The translations under genes were made by a program, and so were the position numbers. A stretch of 64,000 bases of DNA, from contig WPIO01000016.1 of assembly GCA_009760855.2 (NCBI GenBank), positions 4,673,001 to 4,737,000 of the forward strand. The letters run 5' to 3'. Position 1 is the stretch's first letter, and every line of letters begins with the position of its first letter. This document shows positions 34,238 to 48,900 of this stretch, piece by piece. The notes below the pieces were generated by a model. The model saw only the letters and a list, made by a program, of their open reading frames with translations, did no database searches and was not told where the DNA came from. The stretch comes from Cristatella mucedo. Its lineage: Eukaryota; Bryozoa; Phylactolaemata; Cristatellidae.

Positions 34238-34314
34238 CCGCATCTGGATTCGAAACCGCGACGTCGGATTAACAGCCGTTAAAAGCAAACACTTTACACA
34301 CTTCGCCACGGCCC
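34238..34314 (-). pseudogene. tRNA-Asn-like relic (unit 3)
   Basis: Same body, but its 3' side abuts a private A/T-run. Confidence 0.6.
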
Positions 34315-35578
34315 TCAGCGAACAGGACACACCTTACTGGAACCTTTATGCCGTTTCGATCATCATTGGTTGGAGTAGCGCCACATCGGCTCACCATTGG
34401 CCACCTTTGTGCAAGAGCTTTGAGTTATGTAATCTCTCACTGACACTTTGCATTAGATGCTAACTAAGTATGGTTGTACGGTTAGCAGTACCACGCCCGA
34501 TGTCAACAAGTACAACAGGGCTAGAGGTGACATTCAAAGGGTCAGCGAGCAAATGTGGTTAGTCGCAGCTTGCACCGTGTCAGCAGGCATGAGCACACAA
34601 AAGAGAATCCTTTTTTTCCGATGAAATATAATGACCATCTGAGGAGTGGCACAATTAATTTGGTCTGTCGGAAACCACTCCTGGAAACGGCAACCACAAA
34701 GGTACACACTCTATTCAGCCAGCTTAATAAAGAATAACAGGGTGTCTGTTTTGATACCAGGCTGGATAACATGCCGGGTTGACTTAGCGGAGATTGTTAC
34801 TGGGGAAAAATGATTTAGGAATTCAAACTTTAATATGCACTTGTCTAGGCCTAAATATCACTATGGAAAGCCAAACTTAGGCAAGGAGGGATGGAGCTAA
34901 ACAAAAACAGCTGTGTACCCTTATCAATATCTTATCTACAACCTTAAAGCTAATGAAACACAGATGAAACTCAATGCACATAAACAATGGTTTTTTTGCT
35001 AATTATCCCACGTTAGCATACCTAATCCTTCAAAGTTCTCCTTGGCCTGCCTATCCGAAACCCCACAGCTGAGCTGTACTCGCAGATATGCTCGACTCCT
35101 ATGAATCACAGTACTGGTAGGCTAATCCAAGATGTGAAACTGCTATGCTAGCTCGTGTTGGCGCCGCTTGAAGCTTCTAATATAAAGCGTGAAATCTCTG
35201 TTGCGAAAAATACGATGGCTATAATTTTGGCTGCTAGCTACCTCACTTTTGTTCCAACTTGGCTGCTCCCACTGCACTTCCTTCAGCACCTATGGTAACG
35301 TTTCCCCTACATCAATGCATCAGTTCACTCTAGAGGGTGCCTCCCTAACGTCTTACCTAGATTTTTGCCTTTCCACGACCCCAGCGTTAGCTATTAGGCA
35401 ATGAAGTCGTCTAGATCGAGAACACCCTTACAATGTGACCCTATGTACCTCCTGGCCCTGACACGAGTGGCAGCTCCACCTTTGTGCTGCCTTCTAGATT
35501 AAAGTTGCATGGACATCAGTGCTAGCACAACCTGGAATCAAAATCTATTTGACAGTCTGAGCACCAAAGAAAATTCAA

Positions 35579-35737
35579 GCTGATTAAGCAGCCCCTAATT
35601 GAATGGCGACAGAAGAGCGCTTACAGCTATCACCACCGCTTGCAGTGGCGATACAGAATCACCCACCACCGGAATCGAACACACGACCTCGGGAACGAGT
35701 TCGTGAAAGACCTTACCTAGTGTGCCATCACGGCTCA
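35579..35737 (-). mobile_element. Junction SINE, units 3/4
   Basis: Same position relative to both neighbouring units, so it is a copy made by array growth and not an independent insertion. Confidence 0.85.
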
Positions 35738-36032
35738 CCACAAGTGATCTAACTCTATGACAAAGTGGTACTATTGTCCACCTAACATATAAAAAGTGAA
35801 ATTTTCTACTACGAAGATCATGTTGGAATATTAGTCTATCAACAAAGCAATAGGGCTACAGCCAAATTGTCCTTGGAATAGTCTCAAGTGGTATAAATCT
35901 GTCAAAGTACTACCTGCGACTGATCTTACGATATAGAAACGATGCAGCGACTTTCAGAGCTGGCATGTGGCACAGCCAAAAAATATCATACATGGCAGAT
36001 TTTTTTAATGAATTTCGTAAGGTATTAACAAT

Positions 36033-36063
<31 letters not shown>

Positions 36064-39000
36064 ATAATAATAATAAAGTTAAGTTTGTACAGTACCCTTA
36101 AAGAAAAATGTTTTTCTAGGCAATTTAACATGCTTTAAAGTAAGCGTGATAAAAGAAATAGCAGTAACCTGATAAATGTTAAGCAGCTTAGCAAACTTAG
36201 AGCTGACACGCACCATTTCAACATGAGTGACATAGTTAGTGGTGGCATGCTCAATATCGGCACCAATTGTGCAGTGCATGTGACATATTGTAGCTACCTA
36301 AAAGGTGACTACAAAAGTATGCGTACATGCTCAGTCAACGACAGGTATCCTACTTTCAGACGATGAGCTGCATATAACGGTTAACTGTAGGCAGTTTGAG
36401 CCTTCGACGGCTGCACCACTTCATTGGTACTTGTTCTCAGCAGCAGCTATCCTAGCTGGCTTCATCTCTGAGTCTTCAGGTCGAACCTAAACCTAATAGC
36501 GTGCCATGCCGCAATTCCTGCCTTACCTGACTCATCAATGGACATCAAAGCCGGTGCTAGTGAGCTGCATTCTTTCCCGTAGTGCGACGCGCGTCCGGGC
36601 TGCGCCCCGGAAGTTGTACCGACCCATCCAATTAAAGTAATCCCTTTTGAAGACTGCCCCACCCCCCGACCATCTCAATGCCAAGCATATTTCCAAAGCC
36701 TTCGTTAATGGTAGTTGCCTGTAGATCAAAGCCAGTACCCTCTCTTTGACGTTAAGGTCAATAATTAGATTGGTCCAACGAGTTTCAGATGTCGGAATAG
36801 ATTATTGTATTGTCTCATTCGAGCAGGCTGGATAAGGAGCGATGGGCGCTTAGCAGTGAAACCTCGAGTCGTGCACTGATTAGCGCAGGTTTGATAAGGT
36901 TTCTATTGTACACTCAGCTGCACATATGCTTAACTGTTAGGGCAGAGCCCATCAAACAACACTAATCTAATTTATCCGAGTGGTCATAATGTCTACCATT
37001 GTAAGTTGGCCTTCTGACATTACCCATCAATGCGCTGCTGACATCGCTGCTGAGATAGGAGCAAGGCCTAAGGCATACGATGAGCTTGCGCCTGCGCAGT
37101 GATGAGATTGAGGTGAGCGCATGCGCTAGAAAGAGTGCATTTGAGGATGCGTGCACTTGATTGGTCGAACAGGTGCGAGGTCGCGCAGGCGCACGGTCGA
37201 GCAGGCGCGCGGTCACACACGCTCAATCGCTTAGGAGGACGGTCGCTGGGGTGAGCCCTTGAGAGGCGCGGCCGGTCGCGCCGGCGCCGGTAGCACTGGC
37301 CAGCGGTCGCGCCATTCCGCGGTCGCACACTCGCCCAGTACTGGACGCGCCAGGTCTCGCAAGCGCTGGTCGCTAATGCACCCACTCTCGAAGGCACACG
37401 GTCGCTAAGGCGCACAGTCGCTATGGTCGCCAGTCGCTCAGGCACCTAGTCGTGTAGGCGGGGTCGCGAGCGTGCCCGGTCGAGCACCTGCGCGTTCGCG
37501 TTGGAGCCTGGTGTCATAGGGGCGTACCTGCAGGTAGCGCAGCGCTCGATCTTGCCACCATTAGTTGGCAGAATTAAGTGGCTGAGCGCTGCTGCAAGCC
37601 ACATTCAACATACCATTCAGTCCCGTCAACGTTGATCCAGGAACGTGGTGTTTTCACAGCGACCACGAGTGCTGCCACTGCTATGTGCACAGGTACTGAC
37701 TGACCGCCCGATTGAGTTATTCGTTGTCGGTCATGCTTCCCCTGCCTGGCCAGACTTACGGTTCACGGCTGCAAGCACGGTGCCCTTGCTTAGCAAGCCC
37801 ACAGGCCGCTTCACCACGCCCTCCGTAAGGGTGGCCGGGGCATTTCCGACCGGAAAACCGAGTTCTAGATACCTCTGCAGACCGCGGCTTGCATAGCTTA
37901 CAGACCAATGCTTACCATTATAATTTTCTTACTGTAAATCGTATGTAAAATGCCTAGAAATAGACAAGGTTACCCGAAAGAGCTTTCAGTCTCTCGTTAC
38001 CTCGACTTGCGCCTGTGCTTTCCTTGAGAAAAGTAGGTACCGTGCCGCTTAGCCACTGGCAACGACATATACCTCCCAAGCTCTGCCTGTTCACAGAGCT
38101 CCATGTCGTGTTTCATCTAAATGCAGGCTCAGTCTGAACTACTAGGTGCAAAGCACGAACCTGTGCTATCGTTTGACGTGGTGGTGTGTACAGTGCCACC
38201 TAAAAAACTTGGCATATTAAAGATTAGGCTTGAGAGCAGCGGTTGGCATGAAACGACATACAGTGCAATTGTGTCGTGACATCAGTGTCTTCTACTTAGT
38301 AGACCAAAGAGTACTTACACCTCCTCCATCAGCCTGCAGCATGAGTAAATGTGTCAGCTATGTTGGATATGTGGGCAACTCACAGTCGCAAGTGATTTCT
38401 TTAAAAAGCCCATTCTTTACTTAGCGCATGAGGCCGCTTTAGCCATTATGCCAGAATTTTCAATGCATCGGCTCTCATAATCTGAGAAATACAGTTGCTT
38501 TACAGCGCTCGGCACTGCTTTTTCCAGATCTGTATATGACAGACTCTGTGTCCAACTGTTTTGGTCCTCTGGTTTGTATGAATTGTATCCATTGGGCCAC
38601 AGCCAATAAACCTGGTAATGTCACATTGGTCTAGCGTCGTATTAGTGTTTGATAGAACGGTAAGAAGAGGCAGGGGAAGTTTACTGCAATGTGATTAGTG
38701 TGCAAAATCAAGCTCTGCATGCACACATGTGCTGAGGTCTGCTGCATAGTGATTGCAAATAAAAGCTCGACAAAAAAAGAGAGGGTCATCAGAGTTCCAT
38801 CGGGTAGGATGATTCAGCTAAAGCTTCAAGCCTTATGCTGATTTGTAAATATGTACACTGCCACGTAATAGGATCTATGATAGTCTGAGGTGAAAAATGT
38901 TTGTTGATCCCAATGTTAGGTTACAGAGCTTAACTCAATCTTGCCTCACCAATAGCTCCACAGAGTAGATTAGTATGTGCTCTGCAAGTTAGCTGCTTGA

Positions 39001-39339
39001 TGCAATCAATGCACGACCATATGCTCTATGCATGCATGCTCATTGCACTTCATAGCCTGAGCTGTAGTCGTAATTTGGTAAGCTCACAGTGTTTGCGCCT
39101 GAGCTCTACTCGCCCCCATAGATCACTACTATCTAGTGCTCTGCGAGGGGCCAAATTCAACTGTTGGCCACCTCCATACTGTTTCAGTACCCGCAGTCTA
39201 GTTTCATTTGACTACTTGCTAAAAATACGCTCTCGCACTCTGTAGGAAAATAAGTAACTGGCTAGTGGGAATGCCTCTCATGCATACAGAGAAAGAAACG
39301 TACACGGCAACTACCATTGCTTGCTGCAGCAATAAAAAA

Positions 39340-39416
39340 CCGCATCTGGATTCGAAACCGCGACGTCGGATTAACAGCCGTTAAAAGCAAACACTTTACA
39401 CACTTCGCCACGGCCC
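39340..39416 (-). pseudogene. tRNA-Asn-like relic (unit 4)
   Basis: No difference from the unit 1 copy noticed. Confidence 0.6.
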
Positions 39417-40681
39417 TCAGCGAACAGGACACACCTTACTGGAACCTTTATGCCGTTTCGATCATCATTGGTTGGAGTAGCGCCACATCGGCTCACCATT
39501 GGCCACCTTTGTGCAAGAGCTTTGAGTTATGTAATCTCTCACTGACACTTTGCATTAGATGCTAACTAAGTATGGTTGTACGGTTAGCAGTACCACGCCC
39601 GATGTCAACAAGTACAACAGGGCTAGAGGTGACATTCAAAGGGTCAGCGAGCAAATGTGGTTAGTCGCAGCTTGCACCGTGTCAGCAGGCATGAGCACAC
39701 AAAAGAGAATCACCTTTTTTCCGATGAAATATAATGACCATCTGAGGAGTGGCACAATTAATTTGGTCTGTCGGAAAAACCACTCCTGGAAACGGCAACC
39801 ACAAAGGTACACACTCTATTCAGCCAGCTTAATAAAGAATAACAGGGTGTCTGTTTTGATACCAGGCTGGATAACATGCCGGGTTGACTTAGCGGAGATT
39901 GTTACTGGGGAAAAATGATTTAGGAATTCAAACTTTAATATGCACTTGTCTAGGCCTAAATATCACTATGGAAAGCCAAACTTAGGCAAGGAGGGATGGA
40001 GCTAACAAAAACAGCTGTGTACCCTTATCAATATCTTATCTACAACCTTAAAGCTAATGAAACACAGATGAAACTCAATGCACATAAACAATGGTTTTTT
40101 TGCTAATTATCCCACGTTAGCATACCTAATCCTTCAAAGTTCTCCTTGGCCTGCCTATTCGAAACCCCACAGCTGAGCTGTACTCGCAGATATGCTCGAC
40201 TCCTATGAATCACAGTACTGGTAGGCTAATCCAAGATGTGAAACTGCTATGCTAGCTCGTGTTGGCGCCGCTTGAAGCTTCTAATATAAAGCGTGAAATC
40301 TCTGTTGCGAAAAATACGATGGCTATAATTTTGGCTGCTAGCTACCTCACTTTTGTTCCAACTTGGCTGCTCCCACTGCACTTCCTTCAGCACCTATGGT
40401 AACGTTTCCCCTACATCAATGCATCAGTTCACTCTAGAGGGTGCCTCCCTAACGTCTTACCTAGATTTTGCCTTTCCACGACCCCAGCGTTAGCTATTAG
40501 GCAATGAAGTCGTCTAGATCGAGAACACCCTTACAATGTGACCCTATGTACCTCCTGGCCCTGACACGAGTGGCAGCTCCACCTTTGTGCTGCCTTCTAG
40601 ATTAAAGTTGCATGGACATCAGTGCTAGCACAACCTGGAATCAAAATCTATTTGACAGTCTGAGCACCAAAGAAAATTCAA

Positions 40682-40840
40682 GCTGATTAAGCAGCCCCTA
40701 ATTGAATGGCGACAGAAGAGCGCTTACAGCTATCACCACCGCTTGCAGTGGCGATACAGAATCACCCACCACCGGAATCGAACACACGACCTCGGGAACG
40801 AGTTCGTGAAAGACCTTACCTAGTGTGCCATCACGGCTCA
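40682..40840 (-). mobile_element. Junction SINE, units 4/5
   Basis: Sequence and flanks as in the 1/2 copy. Confidence 0.85.
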
Positions 40841-41135
40841 CCACAAGTGATCTAACTCTATGACAAAGTGGTACTATTGTCCACCTAACATATAAAAAGT
40901 GAAATTTTCTACTACGAAGATCATGTTGGAATATTAGTCTATCAACAAAGCAATAGGGCTACAGCCAAATTGTCCTTGGAATAGTCTCAAGTGGTATAAA
41001 TCTGTCAAAGTACTACCTGCGACTGATCTTACGATATAGAAACGATGCAGCGACTTTCAGAGCTGGCATGTGGCACAGCCAAAAAATATCATACATGGCA
41101 GATTTTTTTAATGAATTTCGTAAGGTATTAACAAT

Positions 41136-41175
<40 letters not shown>

Positions 41176-44100
41176 TTAAGTTTGTACAGTACCCTTAAAG
41201 AAAAATGTTTTTCTAGGCAATTTAACATGCTTTAAAGTAAGCGTGATAAAAAAAATAGTAGTAGCCTGAGAAATGTTAAGCAGCTTAGCAAACTTAGAGC
41301 TGACACGCACCATTTCAACATGAGTGACATAGTTAGTGGTGGCATGCTCAATATCGGCACTAATTGTGCAGTGCATGTGACATATTGTAGCTTCCTAAAA
41401 GGTGACTACAAAAGTATGCGTACATGCTCAGTCAACGACAGGTATCCTACTTTCAGACGATGAGCTGCATATAACGGTTAACTGTAGGCAGTTTGAGCCT
41501 TCGACGGCTGCACCACTTCATTGGTACTTGTTCTCAGCAGCTATCCTAGCTGGCTTCATCTCTGAGTCTTCAGGTCGAACCTAAACCTAATAGCGTGCCA
41601 TGCCGCAATTCCTGCCTTACCTGACTCATCAATGGACATCAAAGCCGGTGCTAGTGAGCTGCATTCTTTCCCGTAGTGCGACGCGCGTCCGGGCTGCGCC
41701 CCGGAAGTTGTACCGACCCATCCAATTAAAGTAATCCCTTTTGAAGACTGCCCCACCCCCCGACCATCTCAATGCCAAGCATATTTCCAAAGCCTTCGTT
41801 AATGGTAGTTGCCTGTAGATCAAAGCCAGTACCCTCTCTTTGACGTTAAGGTCAATAATTAGATTGGTCCAACGAGTTTCAGATGTCGGAATAGATTATT
41901 GTATTGTCTCATTCGAGCAGGCTGGATAAGGAGCGATGGGCGCTTAGCAGTGAAACCTCGAGTCGTGCACTGATTAGCGCAGGTTTGATAAGGTTTCTAT
42001 TGTACACTCAGCTGCACATATGCTTAACTGTTAGGGCAGAGCCCATCAAACAACACTAATCTAATTTATCCGAGTGGTCATAATGTCTACCATTGTAAGT
42101 TGGCCTTCTGACATTACCCATCAATGCGCTGCTGACATCGCTGCTGAGATTGGAGCAAGGCCAAAGGCATACGATGAGCTTGCGCCTGCGCAGTGATGAG
42201 ATTGAGGTGAGCGCATGCGCTAGAAAGAGTGCATTTGAGGATGCGTGCACTTGATTGGTCGAACAGGTGCGAGGTCGCGCAGGCGCACGGTCGAGCAGGC
42301 GCGCGGTCACACACGCTCAATCGCTTAGGAGGACGGTCGCTGGGGTGAGCCCTTGAGAGGCGCGGCCGGCCGGTCGCGCCGGCGCCGGTAGCACTGGCCA
42401 GCGGTCGCGCCATTCCCACGGTCGCACACTCGCCCAGTACTGGACGCGCCAGGTCTCGCAAGCGCTGGTCGCTAATGCACCCACTCTCGAAGGCACACGG
42501 TCGCTAAGGCGCACAGTCGCTATGGTCGCCAGTCGCTCAGGCACCTAGTCGTGTAGGCGGGGTCGCGAGCGTGCCCGGTCGAGCACCTGCGCGTTCGCGT
42601 TGGAGCCTGGTGTCATAGGGGCGTACCTGCAGGTAGCGCAGCGCTCGATCTTGCCACCATTAGTTGGCAGAATTAAGTGGCTGAGCGCTGCTGCAAGCCA
42701 CATTCAACATACCATTCAGTCCCGTCAAGGTTGATCCAGAAACGTGGTGTTTTCACAGCGACCACGAGTGCTGCCACTGCTATGTGCACAGGTACTGACT
42801 GACCGCCCGATTGAGTTATTCGTTGTCGGTCATGCTTCCCCTGCCTGGCCAGACTTACGGTTCACGGCTGCAAGCACGGTGCCCTTGCTTAGCAAGCCCA
42901 CAGGCCGCTTCACCACGCCCTCCGTAAGGGTGGCCGGGGCATTTCCGACCGGAAAACCGAGTTCTAGATACCTCTGCAGACCGCGGCTTGCATAGCTTAC
43001 AGACCAATGCTTACCATTATAATTTTCTTACTGTAAATCGTATGTAAAATGCCTAGAAATAGACAAGGTTACCCGAAAGAGCTTTCAGTCTCTCGTTACC
43101 TCGACTTGCGCCTGTGGTTTTCCTTGAGAAAAGTAGGTACCGTGCCGCTTAGCCACTGGCAACGACATATGCCTCCCCAGCTCTGCCTGTTCACAGAGCT
43201 CCATGTCGTGTTTCATCTAAATGCAGGCTCAGTCTGAACTACTAGGTGCAAAGCACGAACCTGTGCTATCGTTTGACGTGGTGGTGTGTACAGTGCCACC
43301 TAAAAAACTTGGCATATTAAAGATTAGGCTTGAGAGCAGCGGTTGGCATGAAACGACATACAGTGCAATTGTGTCGTGACATCAGTGTCTTCTACTTAGT
43401 AGACCAAAGAGTACTTACACCTCCTCCATCAGCCTGCAGCATGAGTAAATGTCTCAGCTATGTTGGATATGTGGGCAACTCACAGTCGCAAGTGATTTTT
43501 CTTTAAAAAGCCCATTCTTTACTTAGCGCATGAGGCCGCTTTAGCCATTATGCCAGAATTTTCAATGCATCGGCTCTCATAATCTGAGAAATACAGTTGC
43601 TTTACAGCGCTCGGCACTGCTTTTTCCAGATCTGTATATGACAGACTCTGTGTCCAACTGTTTTGGTCCTCTGGTTTGTATGAATTGTATCCATTGGGCC
43701 ACAGCCAATAAACCTGGTAATGTCACATTGGTCTAGCGTCGTATTAGTGTTTGATAGAACGGTAAGAAGAGGCAGGGGAAGTTTACTGCAATGTGATTAG
43801 TGTGCAAAATCAAGCTCTGCATGCACACATGTGCTGAGGTCTGCTGCATAGTGATTGCAAATAAAAGCTCGACAAAAAAGAGAGGGTCATCAGAGTTCCA
43901 TCGGGTAGGATGATTCAGCTAAAGCTTCAAGCCTTATGCTGATTTGTAAATATGTACACTGCCACGTAATAGGATCTATGATAGTCTGAGGTGAAAAATG
44001 TTTGTTGATCCCAATGTTAGGTTACAGAGCTTAACTCAATCTTGCCTCACCAATAGCTCCACAGAGTAGATTAGTATGTGCTCTGCAAGTTAGCTGCTTG

Positions 44101-44441
44101 ATGCAATCAATGCACGACCATATGCTCTATGCATGCATGCTCATTGCACTTCATAGCCTGAGCTGTAGTCGTAATTTGGTAAGCTCACAGTGTTTGCGCC
44201 TGAGCTCTACTCGCCCCCATAGATCACTACTATCTAGTGCTCTGCGAGGGGCCAAATTCAACTGTTGGCCACCTCCATACTGTTTCAGTACCCGCAGTCT
44301 AGTTTCATTTGACTACTTGCTAAAAATACGCTCTCGCACTCTGTAGGAAAATAAGTAACTGGCTAGTGGGAATGCCTCTCATGCATACAGAGAAAGAAAC
44401 GTACACGGCAACTACCATTGCTTGCTGCAGCAATAAAAAAA

Positions 44442-44519
44442 CCGCATCTGGATTCGAAAACCGCGACGTCGGATTAACAGCCGTTAAAAGCAAACACTTT
44501 ACACACTTCGCCACGGCCC
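44442..44519 (-). pseudogene. tRNA-Asn-like relic (unit 5)
   Basis: One extra base in the B-box region (GGTTTTCGAATCC). Confidence 0.6.
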
Positions 44520-45782
44520 TCAGCGAACAGGACACACCTTACTGGAACCTTTATGCCGTTTCGATCATCATTGGTTGGAGTAGCGCCACATCGGCTCACC
44601 ATTGGCCACCTTTGTGCAAGAGCTTTGAGTTATGTAATCTCTCACTGACACTTTGCATTAGATGCTAACTAAGTATGGTTGTACGGTTAGCAGTACCACG
44701 CCCGATGTCAACAAGTACAACAGGGCTAGAGGTGACATTCAAAGGGTCAGCGAGCAAATGTGGTTAGTCGCAGCTTGCACCGTGTCAGCAGGCATGAGCA
44801 CACAAAAGAGAATCACCTTTTTTCCGATGAAATATAATGACCATCTGAGGAGTGGCACAATTAATTTGGTCTGTCGGAAACCACTCCTGGAAACGGCAAC
44901 CACAAAGGTACACACTCTATTCAGCCAGCTTAATAAAGAATAACAGGGTGTCTGTTTTGATACCAGGCTGGATAACATGCCGGGTTGACTTAGCGGAGAT
45001 TGTTACTGGGGAAAAATGATTTAGGAATTCAAACTTTAATATGCACTTGTCTAGGCCTAAATATCACTATGGAAAGCCAAACTTAGGCAAGGAGGGATGG
45101 AGCTAACAAAAACAGCTGTGTACCCTTATCAATATCTTATCTACAACCTTAAAGCTAATGAAACACAGATGAAACTCAATGCACATAAACAATGGTTTTT
45201 TTGCTAATTATCCCACGTTAGCATACCTAATCCTTCAAAGTTCTCCTTGGCCTGCCTATTCGAAACCCCACAGCTGAGCTGTACTCGCAGATATGCTCGA
45301 CTCCTATGAATCACAGTACTGGTAGGCTAATCCAAGATGTGAAACTGCTATGCTAGCTCGTGTTGGCGCCGCTTGAAGCTTCTAATATAAAGCGTGAAAT
45401 CTCTGTTGCGAAAAATACGATGGCTATAATTTTGGCTGCTAGCTACCTCACTTTTGTTCCAACTTGGCTGCTCCCACTGCACTTCCTTCAGCACCTATGG
45501 TAACGTTTCCCCTACATCAATGCATCAGTTCACTCTAGAGGGTGCCTCCCTAACGTCTTACCTAGATTTTGCCTTTCCACGACCCCAGCGTTAGCTATTA
45601 GGCAATGAAGTCGTCTAGATCGAGAACACCCTTACAATGTGACCCTATGTACCTCCTGGCCCTGACACGAGTGGCAGCTCCACCTTTGTGCTGCCTTCTA
45701 GATTAAAGTTGCATGGACATCAGTGCTAGCACAACCTGGAATCAAAATCTATTTGACAGTCTGAGCACCAAAGAAAATTCAA

Positions 45783-45941
45783 GCTGATTAAGCAGCCCCT
45801 AATTGAATGGCGACAGAAGAGCGCTTACAGCTATCACCACCGCTTGCAGTGGCGATACAGAATCACCCACCACCGGAATCGAACACACGACCTCGGGAAC
45901 GAGTTCGTGAAAGACCTTACCTAGTGTGCCATCACGGCTCA
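45783..45941 (-). mobile_element. Junction SINE, units 5/6
   Basis: Sequence and flanks as in the 1/2 copy. Confidence 0.85.
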
Positions 45942-48900
45942 CCACAAGTGATCTAACTCTATGACAAAGTGGTACTATTGTCCACCTAACATATAAAAAG
46001 TGAAATTTTCTACTACGAAGATCATGTTGGAATATTAGTCTATCAACAAAGCAATAGGGCTACAGCCAAATTGTCCTTGGAATAGTCTCAAGTGGTATAA
46101 ATCTGTCAAAGTACTACCTGCGACTGATCTTACGATATAGAAACGATGCAGCGACTTTCAGAGCTGGCATGTGGAAAAGAAAAAAAATATCATACATGGC
46201 AGATTTTTTTATTGAATTTCGTAAGGTATTAACAATATTAATAATAATACTATTAATAATTTTAATAATAATAATAAAATTAAGTTTGCACAGTACCCTT
46301 AAAGAAAAATGTTTTTCTAGGCAATTTAACATGCTTTAAAGTAAGCGTGATAAAAGAAATAGTAGTAGCCTGAGAAATGTTAAGCAGCTTAGCAAACTTA
46401 GAGCTGACACGCACCATTTCAACATGAGTGACATAGTTAGTGGTGGCATGCTCAATATCGGCACTAATTGTGCAGTGCATGTGACATATTGTAGCTTCCT
46501 AAAAGGTGACTACAAAAGTATGCGTACATGCTCAGTCAACGACAGGTATCCTACTTTCAGACGATGAGCTGCATATAACGGTTAACTGTAGGCAGTTTGA
46601 GCCTTCGACGGCTGCACCACTTCATTGGTACTTGTTCTCAGCAGCTATCCTAGCTGGCTTCATCTCTGAGTCTTCAGGTCGAACCTAAACCTAATAGCGT
46701 GCCATGCCGCAATTCCTGCCTTACCTGACTCATCAATGGACATCAAAGCCGGTGCTAGTGAGCTGCATTCTTTCCCGTAGTGCGACGCGCGTCCGGGCTG
46801 CGCCCCGGAAGTTGTACCGACCCATCCAATTAAAGTAATCCCTTTTGAAGACTGCCCCCCCCCCGACCATCTCAATGCCAAGCATATTTCCAAAGCCTTC
46901 GTTAATGGTAGTTGCCTGTAGATCAAAGCCAGTACCCTCTCTTTGACGTTAAGGTCAATAATTAGATTGGTCCAACGAGTTTCAGATGTCGGAATAGATT
47001 ATTGTATTGTCTCATTCGAGCAGGCTGGATAAGGAGCGATGGGCGCTTAGCAGTGAAACCTCGAGTCGTGCACTGATTAGCGCAGGTTTGATAAGGTTTC
47101 TATTGTACACTCAGCTGCACATATGCTTAACTGTTAGGGCAGAGCCCATCAAACAACACTAATCTAATTTATCCGAGTGGTCATAATGTCTACCATTGTA
47201 AGTTGGCCTTCTGACATTACCCATCAATGCGCTGCTGACATCGCTGCTGAGATTGGAGCAAGGCCAAAGGCATACGATGAGCTTGCGCCTGCGCAGTGAT
47301 GAGATTGAGGTGAGCGCATGCGCTAGAAAGAGTGCATTTGAGGATGCGTGCACTTGATTGGTCGAACAGGTGCGAGGTCGCGCAGGCGCACGGTCGAGCA
47401 GGCGCGCGGTCACACACGCTCAATCGCTTAGGAGGACGGTCGCTGGGGTGAGCCCTTGAGAGGCGCGGCCGGTCGCGCCGGCGCCGGTAGCACTGGCCAG
47501 CGGTCGCGCCATTCCACGGTCGCACACTCGCCCAGTACTGGACGCGCCAGGTCTCGCAAGCGCTGGTCGCTAATGCACTCACTCTCGAAGGCACACGGTC
47601 GCTAAGGCGCACAGTCGCTATGGTCGCCAGTCGCTCAGGCACCTAGTCGTGTAGGCGGGGTCGCGAGCGTGCCCGGTCGAGCACCTGCGCGTTCGCGTTG
47701 GAGCCTGGTGTCATAGGGGCGTACCTGCAGGTAGCGCAGCGCTCGATCTTGCCACCATTAGTTGGCAGAATTAAGTGGCTGAGCGCTGCTGCAAGCCACA
47801 TTCAACATACCATTCAGTCCCGTCAAGGTTGATCCAGAAACGTGGTGTTTTCACAGCGACCACGAGTGCTGCCACTGCTATGTGCACAGGTACTGACTGA
47901 CCGCCCGATTGAGTTATTCGTTGTCGGTCATGCTTCCCCTGCCTGGCCAGACTTACGGTTCACGGCTGCAAGCACGGTGCCCTTGCTTAGCAAGCCCACA
48001 GGCCGCTTCACCACGCCCTCCGTAAGGGTGGCCGGGGCATTTCCGACCGGAAAACCGAGTTCTAGATACCTCTGCAGACCGCGGCTTGCATAGCTTACAG
48101 ACCAATGCTTACCATTATAATTTTCTTACTGTAAATCGTATGTGTAAAATGCCTAGAAATAGACAAGGTTACCCGAAAGAGCTTTCAGTCTCTCGTTACC
48201 TCGACTTGCGCCTGTGCTTTCCTTGAGAAAAGTAGGTACCGTGCCGCTTAGCCACTGGCAACGACATATGCCTCCCCAGCTCTGCCTGTTCACAGAGCTC
48301 CATGTCGTGTTTCATCTAAATGCAGGCTCAGTCTGAACTACTAGGTGCAAAGCACGAACCTGTGCTATCGTTTGACGTGGTGGTGTGTACAGTGCCACCT
48401 AAAAAACTTGGCATATTAAAGATTAGGCTTGAGAGCAGCGGTTGGCATGAAACGACATACAGTGCAATTGTGTCGTGACATCAGTGTCTTCTACTTAGTA
48501 GACCAAAGAGTACTTACACCTCCTCCATCAGCCTGCAGCATGAGTAAATGTGTCAGCTATGTTGGATATGTGGGCAACTCACAGTCGCAAGTGATTTCTT
48601 TAAAAAGCCCATTCTTTACTTAGCGCATGAGGCCGCTTTAGCCATTATGCCAGAATTTTCAATGCATCGGCTCTCATAATCTGAGAAATACAGTTGCTTT
48701 ACAGCGCTCGGCACTGCTTTTTCCAGATCTGTATATGACAGACTCTGTGTCCAACTGTTTTGGTCCTCTGGTTTGTATGAATTGTATCCATTGGGCCACA
48801 GCCAATAAACCTGGTAATGTCACATTGGTCTAGCGTCGTATTAGTGTTTGATAGAACGGTAAGAAGAGGCAGGGGAAGTTTACTACTGCAATGTGATTAG

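Larger units (their letters stand above)
30634..35741 (+). repeat. Array unit 3
   Basis: Near 34222 the CTGCAGCAAT seen in other units is replaced by an A-run of about 15. It reads CCGGCGCGCCGGTAG near 32170, where others read CCGGCGCCGGTAG. At the site near 33006 it has an intermediate state, CGTAGTTTCATC. Confidence 0.95.
35742..40844 (+). repeat. Array unit 4 (mosaic)
   Basis: Its left part carries the variants of units 2-3 (ACCTGATAAATG at 36167, CAACGTTGATCC at 37626). Its right part carries the variants of units 5-8 (CGTGTTTCATC near 38107, CCTATTCGAAAC near 40155). The switch lies between about 37640 and 38075. Private features are an extra CAG near 36440 and two extra A near 39777. 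Confidence 0.95.
40845..45945 (+). repeat. Array unit 5
   Basis: First unit with the right-group variants near its left end (AGCCTGAGAAATG at 41266, GGCACTAATTG at 41357). Private features are CGGCCGGCCGG near 42363, an extra C in ATTCCCACGG near 42414, and an extra A in the tRNA-like relic. Confidence 0.95.
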
